From: Epiperipatus broadwayi
Lineage: Eukaryota; Onychophora; Udeonychophora; Euonychophora; Peripatidae
Length of the DNA stretch: 64,000 bases
Direction of reading: 5' to 3'
Assembly (NCBI GenBank): GCA_028023455.1
Contig: JAQFVV010006238.1
Span: 1,493,478-1,557,477 of the forward strand
Under the pieces are notes generated by a model. It was not told the origin of the DNA, made no database searches, and saw only the letters and a list, made by a program, of their open reading frames with translations. The position numbers and the translations under genes were made by a program. Below are positions 56,851-64,000 of this stretch, one piece after another; position 1 is the first letter of the stretch, and every line of letters begins with the position of its first letter.

Positions 56851-57380
56851 CGAAATTATTTAGAATTTACTAAATGTCAACACTTCACACTTTCTATAAG
56901 TCTTAAATGCTGGTTGAGGATTAATGCAATATTAAATGTGTATGTATTGGTTGGAATATAGGCATTTTTTGTGCATTGTTATTTCTTTATGTATGTGCAT
57001 GAAAATTCTTTCTATATATATATTGCTATTCATTAAAAACCAGTCAACACTTAGACAATCCCAATATCAATAACAATCAACAATTTCAAACTTTTGTCAA
57101 GGCAAACCTTCTATTTCCTCCAAGAGAGCCGAGAAAATTATTCAGAGAGCAAATAAGGCCTTATTGAGAGAAAATATAAAGGTTCAGTGGTTTTCTAAGT
57201 ATCAACCATTGCTTTCCATTAGAAATGTGGAATGTTTTTTTGCAAAATAACTTACAGATAAAGATTTCTCAAGAATTTGTCAATTGGTGAACAGATCATA
57301 TTGTAAGTTACATGGAAGGATAAAAAAACTTCAGAAGAAGCTTGTAAATCTACATGGGCAGTTGTAAACATCTTACTGAA

Positions 57381-58719
57381 CTTTGCCATTACACCATCTA
57401 CTGTCCCATTATTGGATATAATGATAATCACTGAGAAGGTGATCCAAAATTTGCCCCTGGAAGAATCAACAGAGTTACATTGGAGAGTTAAGAGGACACT
57501 TGAAAGACATCAAGTGCACAAGCAGAAATCAAATACTTCATGTGATGATAGGAAAGCTATTAAATTTCTCAAACAGGATACATCTCACAGCAGGCCAATA
57601 CAAAAAAGTAACAAAGAATCCAATTCCAAGTACAGATGTATAACTACAAGCATTACTTCGGAAGCATCACAGGTACTTCAGTGATTCAGAAAAAATAAAA
57701 TTAATTTTGTATTTGAGCAAGATTTCTCACCTATATGGACTACCTAAAATCCACAAAGACAATGTTCCATTAAGGCCTATTGTTAGTTCTAAAAATTGAC
57801 CATGTCAAAATTTGTTGAGGTTTCTACTCCAAGTTTTTAGTCCATTGGCATACAAGATGCAATCTTTCATCCAGGATTCTAAGTACTTTGTAGAATTAGT
57901 CAGGAACATGAAAATGGAAAGAACTGACATGTTGGTAAGCTTTGATGTGGAAAGTGTGTTTACAAATATACCATGTGATGAAGCATTGCTTATTATAAGG
58001 AAAAGGTTAAATGATGATAACAGTCTACAAACTAGAACAACTCTATCTATTGATAGTATAATGGAAATATTAACATTCTGCAAAACAGCAACATACTTTC
58101 AATATAACTCGGAATTCTTCCAACAAAAGCAAAGGATGGCAATGGGATCACCACTTTCACTATTGCTGAGTAACATTTACATGGAAGAATTTGAAACCAT
58201 AGCTATAAATACTATTCCATGTACACCTAAAATATGGCCTTGGTATGTTAATAATATATTTGTGGTATGGCTGCATGGTGATGCACAATTACAGTCATTT
58301 TGGATGCATTCTTCAATTAAATTCACAATGGAATCAGAACAAGAACAAAAAGTGGTATTCTTGGTTGTTCTTGTGACAAGACTCCCTCATGGTAAAGTAA
58401 AAACAACAGTATATGGGAAACCAACACACACTTGCAAGTACTTGGCATTTTCATCCAATCATACCAGAAGCACTAAACATAGAATTGTATTATCACTATG
58501 GAATAGAGCAAAGGAGGTTTATTCAGAAACCAATGATTTGGGAAAAAAAAAGATTCACATAGAACAAACACTTATGAAAAATGGTTATCCATCAGTGGTC
58601 ATCAAGAAAATCTTTAATAGACAATACAATAAAACACCAAAAGATAAAACAATTATTGATACTGTAGTATATCAATACATACCAGGAATGGCAGACAAAG
58701 AAAATTTGCAGTCAATATA
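57381..58719 (+). pseudogene. PLE reverse transcriptase, broken and active-site mutated
   Basis: The opening NFAITPSTVPLLDIM (57381 on) is the NFAPTP-type start of PLE enzymes. A stop near 57682 and a shift follow; then HLYGLPKIHKDNVPLRPIVS (57728-57789) is the conserved block before motif A. The 302-codon frame from 57812 continues with LVSFDVESVFTNIP (residues 41-54; motif A, Asp45 kept), TYFQYNSEFFQQKQRMAMGS (residues 94-113) and PLSLLLSNIYMEEFE. Motif C reads WYVNNIFVVW (residues 144-153) where active enzymes have YVDD: both Asp are Asn (58250-58255, GAT to AAT). The frame stops at 58718. Two metal-binding acids are lost, so the enzyme cannot be active. The minus-strand frame 57805-58083 is a shadow. 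Confidence 0.9.
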
Positions 58720-58726
58720 ACCTTAG

Positions 58727-59132
58727 AACAGCTCTCAAAAGCCATACCCCACTTCGAGTAATTCTTACTTCTACTAAACCTAAACAGGAAATGCTGAAGA
58801 ACAAAAACTGCATCTATGAAATACCATATGAATGTGGAAGAAAATATATTGGTGAGACCTGGTGCCCTGTTGAACAGTGATTGAAAGAATAAAATCTAAT
58901 GCTCAAAAGAGAAAAAACATATGTGTAAACCATAGCAGACCATGTATGTACTAAGGACCATATGTTTAATTGGGGAAAATACAAAAATTTTGGATAAAGA
59001 GGAAAAAATGCATAGAAGAAAATTCAAGGAAGCTGCTCATATGACAATGGTAAATAATCCTATAAGTCAACCCAGTATAGCAATACCCAATGTATGGAAG
59101 CCTCTAATTAATTTTGATGTTAGGAAAAATTA
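58727..59132 (+). pseudogene. PLE GIY-YIG endonuclease domain, frameshifted
   Basis: In a frame different from the reverse transcriptase: TALKSHTPLRVILTSTKPKQ, then NCIYEIPYECGRKYIGETW (58812-58866), the GIY-YIG core of PLE endonucleases (C.CG..YIGET). A stop follows the ETWCPVEQ segment. Later text IADHVCTKDHMFNW and the frame 58942-59133 (RRKFKEAAHMTMV, SIAIPNVWKPLI) match the second half, including the Glu of KEA that holds the catalytic metal in this family. The domain nicks the target DNA for integration. Every expected segment is present, but shifts and stops break it. Confidence 0.85.
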
Positions 59133-59249
59133 ATATTAAAAAAAAATTAACTTTGCTCTTAAGAAAAAAAAATTGAAGGACTCAGGAGGATTTGAACTAA
59201 CCTTCATATACAAATATATCAAATTTCTACTATCTGTTGCCTTTGACAG

Positions 59250-59322
59250 AATAGCTCAGTTGGTTAGAGCATATGCCTTAAATTTGCTATTCAATAATCT
59301 AATGGTGTGAGTTCAACTTCTA
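59250..59322 (+). promoter_or_regulatory. tRNA-like internal Pol III promoter in PLE tail
   Basis: The A box TAGCTCAGTTGG (59252-59263) is a perfect match to the eukaryotic tRNA consensus and is followed by TTAGAGCATATGCC, as in the D arm of a real tRNA. A B-box-like GAGTTCAACTTC lies at 59309-59320. The spacing suits Pol III. The acceptor stem does not close, so it is not a tRNA gene. The A box is degraded at 21740. Confidence 0.75.
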
Positions 59323-59354
59323 TGTAAATACTGTCCCTGCATATAAGGCCAGCA

Positions 59355-59399
59355 ACACCTGAAGAAGAGTGGAGAATAATACTACTTGAAACATTGTGT
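59355..59399 (+). ncRNA. Hammerhead-like motif in PLE tail (family E)
   Basis: Helix I ACAC (59355-59358) pairs with GTGT (59396-59399). The core CTGAAGA is 59359-59365, then one extra A. Stem II GAGTGG (59367-59372) pairs with CTACTT (59382-59387) using two G-T wobbles, with loop AGAATAATA. GAAA is 59388-59391, then a minimal helix III (A-CA-T) and T59395 as the cleavage base. The same plan is seen at 14368 and 24761. The extra A after the core and the one-pair helix III leave activity open. Confidence 0.5.
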
Positions 59400-59499
59400 A
59401 ATTACTAATCTAGGTTGTCTATTTGTGTGTTATTATTAATAAGTTGTTTGTATTTCAAAAGTTTAAATAAAGATTAAAATTTTCTATACATTCAACATT

Positions 59500-60925
59500 C
59501 ATTCATAGATGATGGAAAGAGTCCAACATATCACATCTAATAATATACCATTATCACAAACATTCAGGTGAATTTGAAATATTATAATTATTTTTTTTCT
59601 TTGTCCCTTATCACAATACTTGTTCATGTTAAGGGTCAATAATTTGAATCTCAGGAGAGAATTGAAGAGAAATAATGATTGCATTTAAGTAAAATTCATT
59701 TCATTCATCGTTTGCATATATATAAAATGGATATATTAGTATATTTTCATAAGTAATTCATTGATGTCAAAATGGATTCAAAATTATTATTTTAAAATGT
59801 AAATATTGGCATATACCAATGGATTTAGTCAATTCTTAGTCTGTGAAATGTTCATTTTGTACCATGTTCAAACCTTATTTCATTACTTTACTTGTTTTAT
59901 GCAAATTAAAATTTCTGATTTTTTTTATTTTTAGTTGTATGTACTGTTTGATGATGTTCCATGTGTGATTCTGATATCGTTTTAATTTAGCATATGGTAA
60001 TTAATCGCCATAGGTAATTAACACAGTATTATAGGACATAATGAAAAATATAAGATTAGGATATATTAGTTCTGAGATGATTACAATTATATAATCAATG
60101 ATATGATGATGGTAATATAATATTTGCAATAAAGTCATGGCATTATCATTGTATTATTCTAATGGTGATTGGTAGAGTGTTCCTTGAATGATTTAGTTTC
60201 ATGATCAGTATCATTTAACCAGCCTATGTTTTTAACTGCTTCAGCTTGATAGTTTGTTGAACTGTTTCAAAAGAAATGAATTATAATCATATATTTTAAT
60301 TCCATTCCATTTTGATTATAGGAGAATTATTTGTTTATTTCACTGTAATATCTGTCTCTTCTTTATTCATATCATTAGATTCAGTATATCACATGTGGGC
60401 ATGTGCAGTGTTACTTATTTTCATTTAATCTTTTTTATTCTACCTTTTTTTGTACATATCTTTTTATAGTATATATATATATTGTATGAAATTAAATAAA
60501 ATGGAAAGAAAGATTTTTCAAACAGTTATTGATCATTTTTAAAATATTACATTTTTTAATCATTGTCATGGAAACAATCAGGGATTTTTTTAGTGAACCT
60601 AAAAATATATCTATTTATTTATCAATCACTTTTGTAGGGAATTGTATATTTTAGTCATCATCAGCCATTTATAAATAAGTATAGTCATTCCAATTACAAA
60701 TATATATATATATGGAAAAACAAGTAGTAGTAATAATATTAATAATTTTTGTGATGACTATGCGAATCAATCAGGGAATCACATATACATCTTCATATAG
60801 AACATGTTCATCCATTATTCTGTATATTTGGCATTTTATGAAGCAGTCTTTCAACTTCTACAATAAATATTTGTTTCTGAAAGATGACATTCAGTCATAT
60901 ATTTCTAATTAATTTCACTTCTTTA
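59500..60925. other. AT-rich intergenic DNA, no gene seen
   Basis: TA runs near 60468-60481 and 60700-60712. Nothing coding supported. Confidence 0.45.
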
Positions 60926-60929
60926 TATC

Positions 60930-61425
60930 CTCAAAAAAATTTTATAAGTGGAGCTGCCCATATTATGAAAATACCTTGTCCAGGTTCACCATAAAGTACT
61001 CTCATTTTTTTGGAAGTCTTGTATCATTCATTGATGTGCTCATTCCAATAAAGATGTCATTTTACAATAATAGACTCTATAGTTCCACATCCAGTGACCC
61101 GAAGAACATGTTATTCCATAGATTTTACTATCATATTTTTAGAATTGTACAGAGCACCTTGGATTAAATTTTTTAAATTTTATTATGTTACATTGATAGA
61201 GTGTCCGAGTCTCACTTTTGTACATTATATTGAACAAAATAACAGCTGTGTGTTCAAAAATTTAATATCAGTAATTATATCATATTGGTGTAATATCCTA
61301 TCTTTTACCTTGTTAAAATCATCAGCAGATTGGAATTGATGTTGCACCTCAACATCTAACTCTGCTTTTTCACTTAGAAAATTATCAAGATATTTAAATT
61401 GGCTTACATTTTCAATTGTCAATTA
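60930..61425 (-). pseudogene. LINE C-terminal fragment of a second type, antisense
   Basis: The minus-strand frame 61422-61225 reads VSQFKYLDNFLSEKAELDVE then VQHQFQSADDFNKVKDRILH and QYDIITDIK, which is the 'FKYLGS..S....LD.E...RI..A..AF..LKDRVF..HDI...K' segment after the reverse transcriptase core of a common invertebrate LINE group. Further down the minus strand (about 61060-60960), MNDTRLPKK and a YGEL-like block match its later GHV.RM.DTRLPKK..YGEL segment, in a shifted frame and with the part between deleted. It is clearly different from the RTE copies at 43200. Clade not assigned. Confidence 0.75.
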
Positions 61426-61429
61426 TCCC

Positions 61430-63330
61430 AATTCTATTGTATGCTTAATAATATTGTTAAATGTAACATTTACATATCTAGGTTTGGTGTCAAAATTATT
61501 ATTTTTCTATATGATGATATTTAATTAACATACCCTTTTATTTATTTATTTTGCCAATGTCAAAGCTAAAAATTCAATTTTGTTTGGAGGACAAACTTTG
61601 TCCACATTTTTTTTTAAAAGAATATTTTTATCAGCGAAAATGAAAATCGTTATTATTGATTTCTACTATCTGGAATAATTTGGTCTTGTTTCTAAGTTTT
61701 TGTTTCCAATATTTTTTTTTTTTTTGCTCAATGTTATCTTAAGAGTTTTATAATCTTTTAAAAGATTATCATTTTATACAAATCTATCATTTGGATGGAA
61801 ATTCTTTATTGGATTTCTATTAAAGAATGTTGGAAAAGTTTCTCTTGTCAATTCTTTTTTTCTTCTTCTGAAATACTTATTTTCTTTCGTGTAATGATGA
61901 CGAATTTATTATTGAGTTCATTATTAGATATTAAAGAGCAAATCCCCCCCCCCCATTTCTTTTACTACTGTAGTTTGATTAATTAATCTTTATTTCTTTT
62001 TAAAGAATTTTATATTAAATTATACATGCAAACACTTTTAATATTTAAGAGAAGAAAATTAATTTTTGAGAATCTTTTTGCTTTGTATCGATCTGTACCT
62101 TGTGTCTATTTTAATTATGATTATAATGAAACATTTGTGGAGATTTAATTCTTTGATATGGCATAAAATCAATAAAATTTAGAAACTTAAACCATCTAAT
62201 TGCTTAGTTAGTAATTCTTGAAGCAATATTTTAACAATGGTTGCTTTGAAAAAGACCATTATGATGAATTATTTGTGTTTTGATTCAACTTCTATTTATT
62301 TAGATATACAATTTTACTTTTTAATGAATGGAATTCGTTTAATAAGATGTTGCTATTCTCTTGCAATATTTATTTTATGAAGGAACTAATTTGAATAAAA
62401 GTTTTTGGCGGAGAAGTCACCACTTTTATCCGTGTATGTTTAAACGAATTACATATCTGTGCGTCTTTTATTTATCATTGTAATTTTTTTTTCTTTTTTT
62501 TTTTGGTAATTTTATTTTGTGTACATAAAAAAAAACTATACTTATTATATAATAGTGCACACATATAATAAATCAAAATACTAGAATATATTTTATAATT
62601 TTCAGTATAAAAATAAACGAGAGCAATGACTTCATGAGTAGCTGTCATGCTATTAGCTAGTGTTATTTATTTTTGTACATATTGATATATTGAAAAGTCA
62701 TCTTCATCAACAACTATTAATAAAAATGTATGACCATACTTTTTGAAAAAGGAGGGATGGGTTGATATAAAACAGGAAGAAGAAGAAAAATATCGAGTGA
62801 GAATTGTTGTGTGTGTGCAATTTCAGGATGAAAATGTATTCTCACAGAGATCATGCTCCTTTGTGCTAGTTGCTGCAAATGAATGGCAGTGGCATGAAAC
62901 TCATCATAACTAGGTTCAAAAGCAGTAAATGGTTTTAGAATAGGCTGTTCTTGGATGCATATGAGAGTTTATAGGATGTTGGTATTGAATAATTAGATGT
63001 TAATCTAAGTGATTGAAGACTTTAAAAGCAAAAACAGCCTTAAATAATTCACTTTTGGGCAAAAAATTATTCAAATATCTTCTTAACGAAATGTTTAAAA
63101 AAAAATCAATATTTGTGGTTGAGGATTTTATGGTTTTTTTATTTTTGTTTTATCATGTACTTTGCAAATGAGATACAATTCAACAATTTTATTTTAACTA
63201 GTTGGTTAGCTGAGTTGTCTTTAGGTTGGTTATTTGAAAAGAAAAAGTAATTCAAGCTTCCTAGAAATTCTAAGTTATCTGCAAAAATTTTTCAAGGTTA
63301 CCTCAAATTTTACTCTAGAGGTTTGACAAA
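61430..63330. other. AT-rich DNA with a small unidentified island
   Basis: A GC-richer patch near 62795-62960 (TGCAATTTCAGGATGAAAAT, GAATGGCAGTGGCATGAAAC) has short frames and no recognised content. A C-run lies at 61945-61954. Nothing else supported. Confidence 0.4.
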
Positions 63331-63332
63331 AT

Positions 63333-63600
63333 ATTGTATTACCTCAAATATAAGACACTTTCCAAATTTAAGAAGCAGTAAGATTTTAAACCCAAAAAAT
63401 TGGGAAAAAAAATTGCCCCCGAATTTAAGATGGATATATGTATGTAAATAGGATCTAATGTGAATACAATAAGCTGATGTAATTTATTGCAAATCTTTTT
63501 CTGATATATGGTACTTTCACTTTCTACATCTTCACTTTCAAAACTTGAATTTTCATCTTCATTCTTCCACCAGAGTACATCATCTCCAAGTCATTTAAAT
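63333..63600 (-). mobile_element. pogo/Tigger-like transposon end, antisense
   Basis: On the minus strand a short frame near 63590-63500 reads LGDDVLWWKNEDENSSFESE, the acidic C-terminal tail seen in DDE_1 (pogo/Tigger) transposases. It is followed about 150 bp later by the terminal repeat region. On the plus strand that region reads ATTACCTCAAATATAAGACA (63339-63358), with AAAATTGCCCCCGAATTTAA at 63409, the 'CCTCGNATATAAGAC' type of end. The other end and the catalytic domain are not in the window. Confidence 0.6.
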
Positions 63601-64000
63601 TTCAGCTGAACATTATAATTTTTTTGTCAATTTGTTTTAATTTAAAATTACATTTTTCTAGTAAAATCTGAATCATTCTTCTAAAATAATTTATATTTTT
63701 TTATAAATATTTTCTTTAAAAAAAATTTATAAGTATATAAAAAGATTCTAAAACATATATTTTCACTTCAAAAAGAAAAACAAAGTTATCAGAACTGTTC
63801 AAATTGACAAAATAATAATAAAAGATTCTAAATATGTTTTCACTTTCAAAATTAAAACAAAGAGATTGGAACTGTCAAAATTTTGACAAGTGCTCAAACA
63901 ACCAATCAACAAAGGTAGGTTATTATCATTGTTATATTTATTTATTAGTTGTAAAAAAATTCTAAAGGTTATTCAGTAGAGTTTTCTTGATAAAATAGTG
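63601..64000. other. AT-rich DNA, no gene seen
   Basis: A partial duplication of AAAGATTCTAAAACATATATTTTCAC lies near 63741 and 63821. If the transposon ending at 63333 is longer, this is its interior. Confidence 0.4.

Larger units (their letters stand above)
59225..59480 (+). other. PLE 3' tail shared with two other loci
   Basis: The sequence from TGCCTTTGACAGAATAGCTC to AAAAGTTTAAATAAAGATTA aligns in order with 21720-21950 and 24640-24900. It contains a tRNA-like promoter region and a hammerhead-like motif, both described separately. Confidence 0.8.
57040..59500 (+). mobile_element. Penelope-like retroelement (PLE) with GIY-YIG endonuclease
   Basis: The most complete element in the window. 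From 5' to 3': broken N-terminal coding (57090-57380), reverse transcriptase (57381-58719), GIY-YIG endonuclease (58727-59132), and a non-coding tail with tRNA-like and hammerhead-like parts (59225-59480). PLEs are a retroelement class distinct from LINEs, with a telomerase-related reverse transcriptase. This copy is decayed by frameshifts and stops. Two other partial copies of the same family are at 21270 and 24640. No TSD was found, and the 5' boundary is estimated. Confidence 0.85.

Noticed and set aside
59250-59322. Functional tRNA gene in the PLE tail
   Set aside because: Perfect A box, but no paired acceptor stem and a poor B box; the same segment recurs with other PLE tail sequence.

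Overview
This window is AT-rich (roughly three quarters A+T by eye) eukaryotic DNA with the character of an invertebrate animal intergenic region. The evidence is the mix of repeats: tRNA-derived SINEs, RTE-type and L1/Tx1-type LINEs, Penelope-like elements (PLEs) with a GIY-YIG endonuclease, mariner, piggyBac and pogo/Tigger-like remnants, and long tetranucleotide microsatellites. I see no rRNA, no functional tRNA gene, no CRISPR array and no host protein-coding gene I can name. Most open reading frames are chance frames in AT-rich DNA or lie across transposon remains. The species cannot be named from sequence alone; a lophotrochozoan or cnidarian would fit.

Layout. 1-3.5 kb: two SINEs and a CCHC zinc-knuckle remnant. 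4.5-5.5 kb: an inverted trimer of a ~335 bp repeat bounded by a 14 bp target-site duplication (TSD). 5.8-8.9 kb: two opposed repeats with hammerhead-like motifs, then an antisense RTE LINE. 9.6-14.5 kb: a SINE, a hammerhead foldback element, an RTE 3' end with TSD, an L1/Tx1-type LINE 3' end and a second foldback with a hammerhead-like motif. 16.4-18 kb: an antisense SINE and a piggyBac fragment. 21.3-25.1 kb: pieces of two PLE lineages, a solo PLE tail and a long palindrome. 32.2-33.7 kb: two foldback insertions of one hammerhead family, each with a 12 bp TSD. 35.7-36.2 kb: an unidentified coding-like island. 40.6 kb: a TATA-type promoter-like block on the minus strand. 42.9-44.4 kb: a compound microsatellite joined to an RTE LINE. 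45.06-45.36 kb: a foldback element with a fully paired hammerhead ribozyme. 47.7-48.8 kb: a pogo-like element. 50.7-55.6 kb: a MITE, a SINE, a dead mariner and a three-copy tandem repeat. 56.6-59.5 kb: the most complete PLE. 61-63.6 kb: one LINE end and one pogo-like end.

The main result is a cluster of short retroelements without ORFs, built as inverted repeats around a hammerhead ribozyme or hammerhead-like motif. At least three such insertions have clear 12-15 bp TSDs. The PLE at 57.0-59.5 kb ends in a tail holding both a tRNA-like Pol III promoter and a hammerhead-like motif. The same tail occurs in two other places, once without PLE coding sequence, as a SINE carried by a PLE would look. 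Hammerheads in PLE terminal repeats are known; the foldback architecture, the number of families in one window and the tRNA-plus-hammerhead tail deserve checking.
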